From CAZGUX01 sp964529305 (GTDB taxonomy: Bacteria; Acidobacteriota; Terriglobia; Bryobacterales; Bryobacteraceae), in the NCBI GenBank assembly GCA_964529305.1, contig CAZGUX010000189.1, forward strand, positions 1-64,000: DNA of 64,000 nucleotides, written 5' to 3'. This document shows positions 34,597-43,684 of the stretch, in pieces. The notes beneath the pieces were generated by a model that saw only the letters and a list, made by a program, of their open reading frames with translations, did no database searches and was not told where the DNA came from. Positions within the stretch are counted from its first letter, which is position 1. Every line of letters starts with the position of its first letter. Both the position numbers and the translations under genes were made by a program.

Positions 34597-35898
34597 CTAA
34601 AGTTTCTTGCGCGCCCTGCGCGCGGCTTCCATCGGGTTCTCCAGGGTCACGAGCTCGTTTTCCTTCAACCCGCCCGTGACCACCAGGTCCTCGTCGTTTC
34701 TCTGTCCCACCTTGATTTCGCGCAACTGGAATTGCTGGCCTTTTTGCACGTAGACCGAAGGTTTGCCTTTCTGGCTGAAACTGGCCTTGAGCGGGATGAG
34801 CAAGGCATTCGGATACCGTTCGATGATGATCTCGGCGGAGGCGCTCATGCCCGGCCGCAGCCTCGGGTCGACGCTCTTGAGGGTCGCCCGCGCCGGAAAG
34901 AGCTTTTCGGAATTTCCAAATCCTTTGTACACCAGTGAGGCGATGGGGCTGATCCAGTCCAGCTTCCCCTCGAATTCCCGGTCGGGGATGGCGTCCACGC
35001 GAATCCGGACCTGCTGGTCTAATTTGATTCTTCCCCGATCCACCTCTTCCAGCTTCAACTCGATCCGCATCTCGGAAAGGTCGGGGATTTCGGCGATCGC
35101 CGCGCCGGTCCAGGCGCGATCCCCCTCTTTGAAGGCGGGCGGGCTCTGGCCCCACGAACCGCCGGAACGGAAATTCGGCAGAACGTTCACAATACCATCG
35201 ACGGGCGCCCGAATAATCATCTTCGACAGATAGCCCTGCGCCAGGTTTTTGTCGCGGATCGTCTTGTCCTTCTTCTGGTCCAGGCGCTCGATATCCGCCG
35301 TCTGCGAAACCTTCCGCGAGGTCAATACGGTCTGGACCTGCTTCAATTCACCTTCCGATACACCCACCTGGATCCGGTTCTTGGCGCCTTCAATCTCGGA
35401 GACAATTTCCGCCTTGCTGGCTTCGAGCTTGGCGCGTTCAACGTTATACTCGGCCTGCATCAGGCTCATCGAGTCCTGTTCGTTGGTGATCTTATGTTGC
35501 GCCTTGGCCTGCACGATCTCGCTGTCGGCGGTCCGAACGCTGGTGTCCCGTTCGATGAAGTTCTGGCGCTGCTGCTCGGGGTCGAACTCCACCACCACCT
35601 CGCCCTTTCTAATGGTCTTGCCGTTTTCGGCCAACTTCACCACACGCGGCTCCGGCACCTGGGGAGCCGAGATGATCACCGAACGGGTCGCGCGGATTTC
35701 GCTGCGGGACCTGACGGAGATGACGAAGTCTCCGCGCCTAACCTTGGCCACGGGAACGTCAATTTCGGTCGTTCCCGTGTACCGGTAGGCCGCCCAGCCG
35801 CCACCGCCGCACACGAGAAGGGCGCCTATCCACACCAGGACCCGCCGCCGGGTGGACCTCTTGGCGCCCAATCGATGCTTCTTGATTTCTTTCGACAT
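34597..35898 (-). CDS. HlyD-type periplasmic adaptor protein
   Basis: 433 residues, near-normal length. Signal-anchor (RRVLVWIGALLVCGGGGWAA), biotinyl-lipoyl halves (VVVEFDPEQQRQNFIERDTS and KMIIRAPVDGIVNVLPNF), a coiled-coil hairpin (about 110-200) and beta-barrel and membrane-proximal parts (PNALLIPLKASFSQKGKPSV). It links an inner-membrane transporter to TolC. Second of three successive adaptors; 12 bp from the next gene. It has no insertion, unlike its two neighbours. Confidence 0.92.
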   Translation of the reverse strand: MSKEIKKHRLGAKRSTRRRVLVWIGALLVCGGGGWAAYRYTGTTEIDVPVAKVRRGDFVISVRSRSEIRATRSVIISAPQVPEPRVVKLAENGKTIRKGEVVVEFDPEQQRQNFIERDTSVRTADSEIVQAKAQHKITNEQDSMSLMQAEYNVERAKLEASKAEIVSEIEGAKNRIQVGVSEGELKQVQTVLTSRKVSQTADIERLDQKKDKTIRDKNLAQGYLSKMIIRAPVDGIVNVLPNFRSGGSWGQSPPAFKEGDRAWTGAAIAEIPDLSEMRIELKLEEVDRGRIKLDQQVRIRVDAIPDREFEGKLDWISPIASLVYKGFGNSEKLFPARATLKSVDPRLRPGMSASAEIIIERYPNALLIPLKASFSQKGKPSVYVQKGQQFQLREIKVGQRNDEDLVVTGGLKENELVTLENPMEAARRARKKL

Positions 35899-35914
35899 GG
35901 CTCGCTCTCCCCCT

Positions 35915-37762
35915 CTAGGTCGTCGGCTTGTCCTGCTCGCGTGTTTTGGAAGGGGGCGCCAGGCTCACCACATCGCCGCTCTTCAGTCCCGACTTGACCG
36001 CCACACGCTGGCTGTCAGTAGCCCCGATTTCCACGTCACGGCGTTGCCATTCGCCGGGACCGCGCAGATAGACAAACGTCTTCCCCTGCTCGCCGTCGCG
36101 AAACAGCGAGGCCGCCGGAATGAGAGACATGCCCCGTTCGGCCGCCACCAACACGTCCGCGTAGGCCGACAGATCGGGAATCACGCGATTGTCCTGCCCG
36201 TCGAGCTTGACCCGCACAGGAATCGTCTTCATGAAATTCGCCCGCCGGCCCGCTATGGGGACGGCCCCGATGGAGAATACCTTTCCAGTCAATTGGACGC
36301 TGGGGAACGCGTCCAGGTTCACTCGGGCCGATTGACCGATCCGGAGCGATTCGGAGTCCACCTGGTTCACGTTCGCATTGACCACCATCGACGAAGGATC
36401 CACGATCTGCATGAAGATCTGGCCTGGATAAAGCTGGTCGCCTTCCTGCACCTGGGCCTGCTCCATGCCGCGACGGATCGACTGCATTACCACCAATCCA
36501 TCCATGGGAGCTTTCACCAGCATCTTGTTGGCGTTGTTCTCCGCACGCTTCAACTCGAGTCTGGCTTGCTCGAGCTCAATTTCGGAAGACCGAAGATCCG
36601 CCCGGTTGGCAGCCTCGCTCAACTCCATTTCCCGGAGGAGTTGCTTGTGGCGGGCGTCGGCTTCTTCGGCCGCCAGCTTCAACCGGATGGCATCCATGTC
36701 CGACACGACTTCCAGCGTTTTCAAGTCCAGCCGCGCCTTGTCCAGGTCCGCTTTGGCCACACGAACACGTTGCATGAGCGTTTCCTGTCTCACCGCCAGG
36801 TCCGCTTTTACCTTGCGCAGGTCGGCGTCCGCCTGAACCACCGAGGCTTTGTAGTCGTCGAGGCGGGTCAGCATGTATTGCCGGTCGAACTCAGCCACCA
36901 CGTCGCCTTTCTTGACCATCGAACCCGGTTTGGAGAGGGAAAGCACGACGATCATGAAATCACCTCCACGGCCGCCGCCACCACCGCCTCGCTGCCCGGC
37001 GGAGAACAACATCCCGGACGTCGAACCCAGGCCACCGGAAGCACTCGAGGAGGAACTGGCGCCGGCAGTCCCACTCGAGGAGCCAGTGCCGGTGGCGCTC
37101 GAGCTGCTCGACCCGCTCCGGCTGGCTGCGCTGCGATCCCCGAACCGGTTAGTGCTGCCGCGGAGCGCGCCGAGGCTGGTGGCTCCCGTTCCAATCGAGG
37201 CGTTCAATGCCGCGTTGGCCGCCGAGTTGGTCCCAGTGTTGCCCGAACCGCTGGACGCATCGGTCGCCGAGTTCGAACCCGACGACAACGAACCGGACGC
37301 CGACGCCGCGGTCGAGGAACCGGACGATCCGGATCCGCTCGAACTGGAAGAAGACGAGGACGAAGAAACGGTGGCCGAGCCGCCGCCGGATGAGCCGCTG
37401 CTTCGGCCCGAGGAGCCTCGGCCGCTGCGGCTGCCGCGCATCAGGGGCACCATGAGGGCCGCGAATCGCTCGGCCGTGATCGTTCCACTGAGCCGCACGG
37501 TCCGCCGCAGGTCGCCGGTTTCGACAACGGCCGTCGGAAGGCTCGAGGCGTCTCCCGCCCCGCCTCCGGCGCCCGTCTGAAACAGCCGGTCCCGCATCAG
37601 GAACATACCGGTGCCCAAACCCGCCATTAACATTGCGGTCAGCCAGGGGCCGACCCTCCGCGGCCTTCGCGGAGGTGGCTCGACAATCCTCGGCCGGGGT
37701 GGCACGGTGCGCGGGACTTCGCGTGGATCCGGTAATGGAGCCGTGCTCATATAGACATTCAT
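35915..37762 (-). CDS. HlyD-type adaptor protein with long Ser-rich insertion
   Basis: 615 residues. A Pro-rich cytosolic tail (residues 1-38) precedes the membrane anchor (VGPWLTAMLMAGLGTGMFLM). Inside the first lipoyl half, residues about 108-269, lies a low-complexity insertion of about 160 residues dominated by Ser, Gly, Ala and Thr (ATVSSSSSSSSSSGSGSSGS), after which the normal sequence resumes (VLSLSKPGSMVKKGDVVAEF). A coiled coil (about 300-400) and the usual C-terminal domains follow. First gene of the efflux operon; the ATG at 37762 has GGGGAG eight bases upstream. Confidence 0.88.
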   Translation of the reverse strand: MNVYMSTAPLPDPREVPRTVPPRPRIVEPPPRRPRRVGPWLTAMLMAGLGTGMFLMRDRLFQTGAGGGAGDASSLPTAVVETGDLRRTVRLSGTITAERFAALMVPLMRGSRSGRGSSGRSSGSSGGGSATVSSSSSSSSSSGSGSSGSSTAASASGSLSSGSNSATDASSGSGNTGTNSAANAALNASIGTGATSLGALRGSTNRFGDRSAASRSGSSSSSATGTGSSSGTAGASSSSSASGGLGSTSGMLFSAGQRGGGGGGRGGDFMIVVLSLSKPGSMVKKGDVVAEFDRQYMLTRLDDYKASVVQADADLRKVKADLAVRQETLMQRVRVAKADLDKARLDLKTLEVVSDMDAIRLKLAAEEADARHKQLLREMELSEAANRADLRSSEIELEQARLELKRAENNANKMLVKAPMDGLVVMQSIRRGMEQAQVQEGDQLYPGQIFMQIVDPSSMVVNANVNQVDSESLRIGQSARVNLDAFPSVQLTGKVFSIGAVPIAGRRANFMKTIPVRVKLDGQDNRVIPDLSAYADVLVAAERGMSLIPAASLFRDGEQGKTFVYLRGPGEWQRRDVEIGATDSQRVAVKSGLKSGDVVSLAPPSKTREQDKPTT

Positions 37763-37963
37763 CGTCTTCGCTCCCCGTCGATTCCAGGTTGGTTAGCCTT
37801 CAATTTTATAACGCCAGGAATATGCATTCTACTACGCACACTTCCGGCCGAAACACCGCATACCCTGTAAGACGCTGCCGGGGGCCTCCAAGGTTATCGG
37901 GTTGCGGCAAAAAACGGTTAGCCTCCGTTCGCCGGATCAGACGCCGTGTTATGTTGATTTACG

Positions 37964-38746
37964 GTGTCTTCGCCGTTGAACGTCCGTCTCCAGCAGTATG
38001 AAGGGCCGCTGGATCTGCTGCTGGACCTGATTCGGAAACAGCAACTCGATATTCGAGATATTCCGATTGCGCTCATTACCTCCCAGTACTTGGAGTACAT
38101 CGACCAGGCCCGTAAGCTCGATATCGATCTGGGAGCCGAATTCGTTTACATGGCCGCCACCCTCATCCACATCAAATCGAAAATCCTGCTGCCCCGCGAC
38201 CCCGAACTCGAGAAGATCGCGCCGGAAGAAGATCCGCGCAGCGAGCTGGTGGAGCGGCTGCTCGAGCACGAGCGCTTCAAGAACGCCGCGGAAATGCTCC
38301 ACCAGAAGCGGATGATCGAGGAGAATGTCTGGTCTAACCCACAGATCCAGCAGTACTTGGATCAACAGGAAGACCCTGGTCTGGCGGTCACGCTCTTCGA
38401 TCTGGTGAAGGCTTTCGGCGAGATCCTGGAGAGAGCACGCAACCGGCCGATCTTTGAGATTGAGGGTGATGACGTCAGTGTTTCCGATATGATCGTCCAC
38501 CTTAGCTCGCTGCTGGCCCGAGGCGAGAAATCGGAAACGGTCCCCATCCTGCCGCTCATCGAGAAACAGCGCAGCCTGCGGGCCATGATCGCAATGTTCC
38601 TGGCGGTCCTGGAGATGGTCAAGCGACAGGCGGTCACGCTGGTTCAGTCCGAAATTTTTGGTGAGATAGCCTTAAGAAAACAGGATACCTTTGAAGAAGC
38701 AATGGCTCAACAACCCGCTGCCGAGGCCGAGACCGACTACAAATAG
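37964..38746 (+). CDS. scpA: Segregation and condensation protein A
   Basis: 260 residues, the kleisin subunit of the bacterial condensin Smc-ScpAB. The conserved N-terminal block EGPLDLLLDLIRKQQLDIRD, FVYMAATLIHIKSKILLP, and a C-terminal winged-helix-like part are present. Start is a GTG at 37964; there is no in-frame ATG nearby. Next to scpB, 64 bp downstream, in the usual order. It is divergent from the efflux operon; the 201-bp gap must hold both promoters, but I could not identify boxes with confidence. Confidence 0.95.
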   Translation: MSSPLNVRLQQYEGPLDLLLDLIRKQQLDIRDIPIALITSQYLEYIDQARKLDIDLGAEFVYMAATLIHIKSKILLPRDPELEKIAPEEDPRSELVERLLEHERFKNAAEMLHQKRMIEENVWSNPQIQQYLDQQEDPGLAVTLFDLVKAFGEILERARNRPIFEIEGDDVSVSDMIVHLSSLLARGEKSETVPILPLIEKQRSLRAMIAMFLAVLEMVKRQAVTLVQSEIFGEIALRKQDTFEEAMAQQPAAEAETDYK

Positions 38747-38810
38747 CGTAATACGACGTTCGTCAGACATGGGCCCGGGCAGGTTTGGAGCCGTCGCGTA
38801 ACTTGAATCG

Positions 38811-39767
38811 ATGGAAGAAGGAATCAATCTGAAAGATGCATCCACGGACGATGCCGTCCTGACCGATTTGCCCGAAGGGAGCCCCCCGCTGAAAGCGCAA
38901 CCGGCGGATCGCAATCCGGAATCCGAGCCGGGCGAGGCCCTGCCTGTTGAGAATCCGTCCCAGGCTGAGGCACCGGACGGTCCCGACGGGTGCGTGTCGC
39001 CCGAAAGTATCGCCGGCGCCGAGGCGCCCGGGGGCTTGGAACAGTCTTCGCCGCAGCCCCTGGAGGAATCTTCGGGCGAGGAAGGACCGGCAATCGCCAG
39101 TTACACTCCGGAAGAACTCCTGCCGGAAAAACCCGAAGCCGCGCCGGAGGCCCGACTGATCGAGCTTCGGGCGTTGGTCGAAGCGATCATCTACATCACG
39201 GAAGAGCCGGTCACGGTGGCCCAGATCGCTTCGGCGATCGAACGGGCGCCGGAGGATGTCGAGCGGGCGCTGGCGGAAATCGTGGCGGCGTTTGAGAAGC
39301 CTGAGCATGGGGTGGGCGTCCGGGAGGTGGCCGGCGGCTACAAGATGGCGACGAAGCCGGAGCATCACGAAGCGGTCCGGGCCTTCGTGCGCAGCTTGAA
39401 GCCTCCGTTCAAGCTCTCGCTGGCCGCCCTGGAGACACTGGCTGTCATCGCCTACAAGCAGCCGGTGACCGCGCCTGAGATCATGGAGATCCGCGGTGTG
39501 CAAGGCGCCGGGGTGCTAAAGACGCTCCTCGACCGGAAGCTCATTCAGGCCGCGGGCCGCAAGAACGTCATCGGGAAGCCGGTACTCTATAAGACGACCA
39601 AGGACTTTTTGGTCCAGTTCGGGCTCAAGGATCTCTTGGAGTTGCCGACGCTCAAAGAGTTCGAAGAGATTCGCCGAATGGCCCTGCCGGAGGAGGCCCC
39701 GCCGGAATCTGCGCCGGGAGAGAGCACGCCGGCGCCCGAGCCGGTTTCGGAAGAGCCGAATGCCTGA
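38811..39767 (+). CDS. scpB: Segregation and condensation protein B with acidic N-terminal extension
   Basis: 318 residues. The conserved winged-helix part covers residues about 115-290: ELRALVEAIIYITEEPVTV, GVGVREVAGGYKMATKPEH, LSLAALETLAVIAYKQPVTA and RKNVIGKPVLYKTTKDFL. The first 110 residues are an acidic, Pro/Glu-rich disordered extension (ALPVENPSQAEAPDGPDG), and the tail is also Pro/Glu-rich. Most ScpB are about 190-220 residues. The end overlaps the pseudouridine synthase gene by 8 bp. Confidence 0.94.
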   Translation: MEEGINLKDASTDDAVLTDLPEGSPPLKAQPADRNPESEPGEALPVENPSQAEAPDGPDGCVSPESIAGAEAPGGLEQSSPQPLEESSGEEGPAIASYTPEELLPEKPEAAPEARLIELRALVEAIIYITEEPVTVAQIASAIERAPEDVERALAEIVAAFEKPEHGVGVREVAGGYKMATKPEHHEAVRAFVRSLKPPFKLSLAALETLAVIAYKQPVTAPEIMEIRGVQGAGVLKTLLDRKLIQAAGRKNVIGKPVLYKTTKDFLVQFGLKDLLELPTLKEFEEIRRMALPEEAPPESAPGESTPAPEPVSEEPNA

Positions 39768-40515
39768 AGAACGGCTGCAGAAGATCCTGTCGCGGGCGGG
39801 TGTCGCTTCGCGCCGCAAGGCGGAGGAACTGATCACCGCAGGCCGGGTAACCGTGAACGGCAAGACCGTCAGCGAACTCGGTTCGAAAGCCGATGCGGAG
39901 CGGGATCATATCAAGGTGAACGGGAAGCTGTTGCGGAGCGACTCGGTCCAGCCCGTGTATCTGGCGTTCCACAAGCCCGACGGCTGTGTGACGACCGTGA
40001 GCGATCCGGAGGGCCGGACGACCGTGATGGACTACCTCAAGGGCGTCCGCGAACGGGTATACCCGGTGGGCCGGCTCGACTATCACACCGAAGGGCTGCT
40101 GCTGTTCACCAACGACGGCGACTTTGCCAACGGCTTGACCGCGGCGAGGAATCACGTCGAGAAGACCTATGTGGCGAAGGTCACGGGCCGCCTGACCGAA
40201 GAGGAGGAAGTGAAGTTCCGGAGGGGCGTGCCTCTGTCGGGCCGCCGCACGGCGCCCTCCCAACTGCGGTTGGTGAAGTCCGGCGAGAATCCGTGGTACG
40301 AAATAAAGATCATTGAAGGACGCAATCAGCAGGTGCGTCTCATGTTCAAGCACTTCGGCAAGCTGGTGGAAAAGTTGCGCCGCGTGCAGTTGGGCACGCT
40401 GAAGCTGGATCTCGAGCCGGGAAAGTTCCGGCCGCTGACGCCCCGGGAGGTGGCGCGGTTGAAAGCGCTGATCCGCCCTCCCGCGGCGGTGACGGGAGAC
40501 GCCGGTGACGATTGA
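39760..40515 (+). CDS. RsuA/RluB-family rRNA pseudouridine synthase
   Basis: 251 residues. An S4 RNA-binding domain (EERLQKILSRAGVASRRKAE) is followed by the catalytic domain with Asp107 in VGRLDYHTEGLLLFTNDGD, and the family block YEIKIIEGRNQQVRLMFKHF. It converts a uridine in 23S (RluB/E type) or 16S (RsuA type) rRNA to pseudouridine; RluB is the usual neighbour of scpAB, so that type is likelier. Overlaps scpB by 8 bp and the next gene by 11 bp. Confidence 0.93.
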   Translation: MPEERLQKILSRAGVASRRKAEELITAGRVTVNGKTVSELGSKADAERDHIKVNGKLLRSDSVQPVYLAFHKPDGCVTTVSDPEGRTTVMDYLKGVRERVYPVGRLDYHTEGLLLFTNDGDFANGLTAARNHVEKTYVAKVTGRLTEEEEVKFRRGVPLSGRRTAPSQLRLVKSGENPWYEIKIIEGRNQQVRLMFKHFGKLVEKLRRVQLGTLKLDLEPGKFRPLTPREVARLKALIRPPAAVTGDAGDD

Positions 40516-40894
40516 CGAATTGCTCCGCGCATCGCGCACGATCGCGGTCGTCGGGCTGTCCCCGAATCCGTTCCGCCCCAGCCACGGAGTTGCGCAATAT
40601 CTGAAGGAGGCGGGCTACCGCATCATTCCCGTCAATCCGTCCCATGACGAGATCCTCGGGCAGACCTGCTACCCGGACCTCGAGAGCATTCCGGAGCCTG
40701 TAGACATCGTCGATATCTTCCGGCGTTCCGAGTTTGTCCCCGATTTGGCGGGCGCCGCGATCCGGATCGGCGCGAAGGCCGTGTGGATGCAGGAAGGCGT
40801 GGTGCATGAAGAAGCGGCGGCGAGCGCACGCGCGGCGGGCCTGTTTGTGGTCATGGACCGCTGCATCCTGAAAGACCACCGCCGGCTGCGCTAA
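40505..40894 (+). CDS. CoA-binding domain protein (YccU-like)
   Basis: 129 residues, one Rossmann-like CoA-binding domain: TIAVVGLSPNPFRPSHGVAQ, GYRIIPVNPSHDEILGQTCY, VDIVDIFRRSEFVPDLA and AVWMQEGVVHEEAAASARAA, ending in the Cys-containing MDRCILKDHRRL. The binding of CoA is known for relatives, the cellular role is not. GTG start at 40505 lies inside the preceding gene. Convergent with the M20 hydrolase gene with a single base between their stop codons. Confidence 0.92.
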   Translation: MTIDELLRASRTIAVVGLSPNPFRPSHGVAQYLKEAGYRIIPVNPSHDEILGQTCYPDLESIPEPVDIVDIFRRSEFVPDLAGAAIRIGAKAVWMQEGVVHEEAAASARAAGLFVVMDRCILKDHRRLR

Positions 40895-40895
40895 G

Positions 40896-42062
40896 CTAAG
40901 GCGCCCCGCAGAACGCCATCGCCGCCAGGGCGTAGATGCGGGCGCAGTCCGCCAGCCGCGCCGCCGAAACCCGCTCGAAGTCCGAGTGCGCGGTCTCGTG
41001 CGCTGGGCCCAGATATACCGTAGGGACCCCCGCGCCATTCGAGAACAGGTTGCCGTCCCCCACCAGCGCCATGCCGATCAATGGCGGCGCCGCGCCGGTC
41101 ACCTGGGTTCCGGCCGCGCGAAGAGCCGCCACCACCGGATGGTCGGCGGGCGTCTCGAAGGGCTCGCGCGACCCTTGAAATTCGAACTCGAACCTCAGCC
41201 CGGACTCCGCCGCCAAGCTCGCGCAGAAGGCCGTGAACTGCGTCTCCAGATCCGCCAGGGACTTGCCCGGTTGCCAGCGCCAGGTGCCGGAGATCCGGAT
41301 GCGGGTGGGCAGCCGGTTCATGTAGTCGCCGCCGTGGACGATGCCGACATTGATCTGCTCGCGCCCGCACAGAGGGTGCGGAGGCCGGCCGGCAAACTCC
41401 TCTTCGAGGCGCGCGAACTCCTCCAGCACACGCCCCGTCCAGCGCGCCGGGTTCTGCGCGTAGGGCACCTTGATGGTGTGGATGGGCCCGCGGTCGGAGG
41501 AGATGTACAGGTCGAAGATCGTCGAGCCCAGGCTGGCCGCCCAAACGGCAAACGGTCCTTCCACGATCACGATGGCATCCGCCTGTACCTCTCCGCCTCG
41601 CAATTGCTGAATGAGGCGCAGCGGCCCTTCCTTCTTGCCCTCCGGCGACTCGTGGCCGACGACGCCGGTCAGCCAGAGGTCCCCCTTCAGGCGCACGCCC
41701 GCCTTGCGGAGCGCCGAGGCCGCATGGACCATCGCCACCAGGCCGCCCTTCATGTCCTCGGCGCCGCGGCCGATGATCCAGTCGCCGTCCCGCGCGGGCG
41801 GAGCGCTCTTGCCGATAGGAATCGTGTCGGTGTGGCCGTTGAACAGCAGCGATCGCCCGCCGCCGCTGCCGGGAATGCGGCACACGACGTTGGGCCGGTC
41901 AGGCTCCACCGGGTCCAGGGTCGCGTCCAGTCCTTCGCGCCGCATCAGGCCGGCCAGGAAGAGGCTGCCCGGGCCTTCGGTGCAGGTTTCGCTTCTCACC
42001 TGGAGGAACGCCAGGGTATCGCGGGCGATCGCTTCGGAATCGATGTGGAGTTCAGGCATCAT
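40896..42062 (-). CDS. M20-family metallohydrolase (amidohydrolase/deacylase type)
   Basis: 388 residues. Metal-site motifs: FNGHTDTIPIG (first His/Asp), IGRGAEDMKGGLVAMVHA (bridging Asp), and a variant third motif VVGHESPEGKKEGP where most M20 enzymes have DEExG, so one ligand differs. Dimerisation-domain sequence follows (NVGIVHGGDYMNRLPTRIRI), then GPAHETAHSDFERVSAARL with the last His. No signal peptide. It is the third gene after formamidase and a dimethylformamidase-like protein; the ATG overlaps the preceding stop (ATGATG). Substrate is unknown; an N-acyl or N-formyl amide fits the neighbours. Confidence 0.85.
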   Translation of the reverse strand: MMPELHIDSEAIARDTLAFLQVRSETCTEGPGSLFLAGLMRREGLDATLDPVEPDRPNVVCRIPGSGGGRSLLFNGHTDTIPIGKSAPPARDGDWIIGRGAEDMKGGLVAMVHAASALRKAGVRLKGDLWLTGVVGHESPEGKKEGPLRLIQQLRGGEVQADAIVIVEGPFAVWAASLGSTIFDLYISSDRGPIHTIKVPYAQNPARWTGRVLEEFARLEEEFAGRPPHPLCGREQINVGIVHGGDYMNRLPTRIRISGTWRWQPGKSLADLETQFTAFCASLAAESGLRFEFEFQGSREPFETPADHPVVAALRAAGTQVTGAAPPLIGMALVGDGNLFSNGAGVPTVYLGPAHETAHSDFERVSAARLADCARIYALAAMAFCGAP

Positions 42063-43684
42063 TCGAGAAACCGGCTGATCACGTTGGCCGTGATCCTGGA
42101 GATGTTGCGGTCCACGAGGAGCGACAGCACATAGTTGATCGAGCCGGCTGAATACACGGCGCCGTTGGATGCCGTATCGAAGTGCACGATCTCCGCGCCT
42201 CCTCCGTCCTTGTTCGTGCCCTTAGCGACGACCACGGCATTCCTGGGAGTAAACGAACTGACTTTGTCTGTCTCGTGGCCGGACGCGCCGCCGGAGCATC
42301 GCTCGTGCTGGCTCTCGGTGCCGAACAGTTCGCCGTTGGCCAGGCCCGTGCCGGCGAAGATCCAGTGATCACTCTTCAGGCACCGATAGGGAGCGGCCGT
42401 CATGATGCCGGTGTGCGTGGTGACCACGCCGGTCAGGTTGGCCTCCGACTCGAAGGTGCGGTGAAACCGGCTCTCCCAGCGGATTTCGGGATTGTTCGGA
42501 TCGCGCATGGCAAGCGAACCGTCGCCTTCGCTGACCAGTTGGGACAGGCACTTCATGGTGTCCGCGTTCAGGAATTCGATCTCGCAGTTGAGCCCGTTGC
42601 CGCCCAGGTACATCAGGCGGCCGCCCCTTTCGAAGACCCACTCCTTCACCCGGGAGTACATCTGCCGCGACCAATACTCCGGGTGCACGCTGATGATCAG
42701 GATGCGGTACGCGTCGAGATCGAGCGTGCCGTCGTGGAGTTGTGCTTCGGCATAGTAGTCGTAGCCGAGGCCTTCGCGTTCCAGCCAGGCAAGCAGTCGC
42801 CACTCGGCGGGCGCCTGGCCGCAGGTCAGGCGGCCTTCCACCGGGTCCGTCGCTTCCACATGCTCCGGAACGTGATTGCCGATCTCCGGGCGGTCGAACG
42901 AGAGCGGCTTGAACATCGTGTCGGGCGGTTCCCAGGTGCCGAAGGTACCGCCGGCATAGCGGGGCAGGTCCTGCCGCGCGTTGACCGTGGGGCGGTCGGG
43001 CAGCCCGATCGGATTGATGTAGTTGCTGCGCCCGCCGAAGTTGTTGTAGGCATTCCAGTCGTTGGTGGAGGCCAGCACGGCGATCTTCGCTCGCGGCGCG
43101 GCGGGCGCGACGATCCAGGGAAACGAGAAGAACTCGCCGGACCGCTCGGCCTTGGCGTGAAAGTAGTACAGGCCGCTTTGCTCGGGACCGGCGGCAAACT
43201 GGGTGTGGTGTTTGCTGAGATAGCCGGTCTTGTTCCATTGGACGCCGGTCTGGGTGTAGTCGCCATCCGGCGTGATCTGCATGACGGCTCGCGGCCCGTG
43301 CTCGTCGAACCACCCCATGATCCTCACGAACTCCTTCTTCCAGCCGTAGCGCCACAGCGTGAGTTTGTATGGCTCCACGGAGTGCACCCTGAACTCGGAC
43401 AGTTCACCCGACTTCACCCACTTCGGGTACACGTACCCGAGCAGGCGGTCGGAGAGAAGACGGAACTGATACGGCGTCTCGGCCGAGGGTGACATCATCA
43501 CGCTCTTCGAGCCGAAGCCCTGCTTCACCAGCGTCACGCGGTATTGTCCGGGCGGGATGTTGGCTTCGACCGCGCCCCGGGCCGTCGATCGGGCGGTGGC
43601 TACCAGTTGCCCGTTCTGTTCGAAGTCCACCAGCACGTCGCCGAGGGCGACATAGTTCTCATCACTGACATATCCGACGATCAT
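42059..43684 (-). CDS. N,N-dimethylformamidase beta-subunit-like protein
   Basis: 541 residues. Residues 1 to about 75 form a carboxypeptidase-regulatory-like sandwich (ARGAVEANIPPGQYRVTLVK). The rest resembles the large subunit of N,N-dimethylformamidase: NDWNAYNNFGGRSNYINPIG, LAWLEREGLGYDYYAEAQLH, RILIISVHPEYWSRQMYSRV, and a closing SINYVLSLLVDRN. The bacterial enzyme cleaves DMF to formate and dimethylamine; the small alpha subunit is not encoded next to it. Overlaps both neighbours by 4 bp, so one polycistronic unit is nearly certain. Real substrate is unknown. Confidence 0.75.
   Translation of the reverse strand: MIVGYVSDENYVALGDVLVDFEQNGQLVATARSTARGAVEANIPPGQYRVTLVKQGFGSKSVMMSPSAETPYQFRLLSDRLLGYVYPKWVKSGELSEFRVHSVEPYKLTLWRYGWKKEFVRIMGWFDEHGPRAVMQITPDGDYTQTGVQWNKTGYLSKHHTQFAAGPEQSGLYYFHAKAERSGEFFSFPWIVAPAAPRAKIAVLASTNDWNAYNNFGGRSNYINPIGLPDRPTVNARQDLPRYAGGTFGTWEPPDTMFKPLSFDRPEIGNHVPEHVEATDPVEGRLTCGQAPAEWRLLAWLEREGLGYDYYAEAQLHDGTLDLDAYRILIISVHPEYWSRQMYSRVKEWVFERGGRLMYLGGNGLNCEIEFLNADTMKCLSQLVSEGDGSLAMRDPNNPEIRWESRFHRTFESEANLTGVVTTHTGIMTAAPYRCLKSDHWIFAGTGLANGELFGTESQHERCSGGASGHETDKVSSFTPRNAVVVAKGTNKDGGGAEIVHFDTASNGAVYSAGSINYVLSLLVDRNISRITANVISRFLE

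Noticed and set aside
32962..37393. Plus-strand frames of 658 and 513 codons opposite the adaptor genes
   Set aside because: Antisense to three well-supported adaptor proteins; sequence is low-complexity mirror of the Gly- and Ser-rich insertions.
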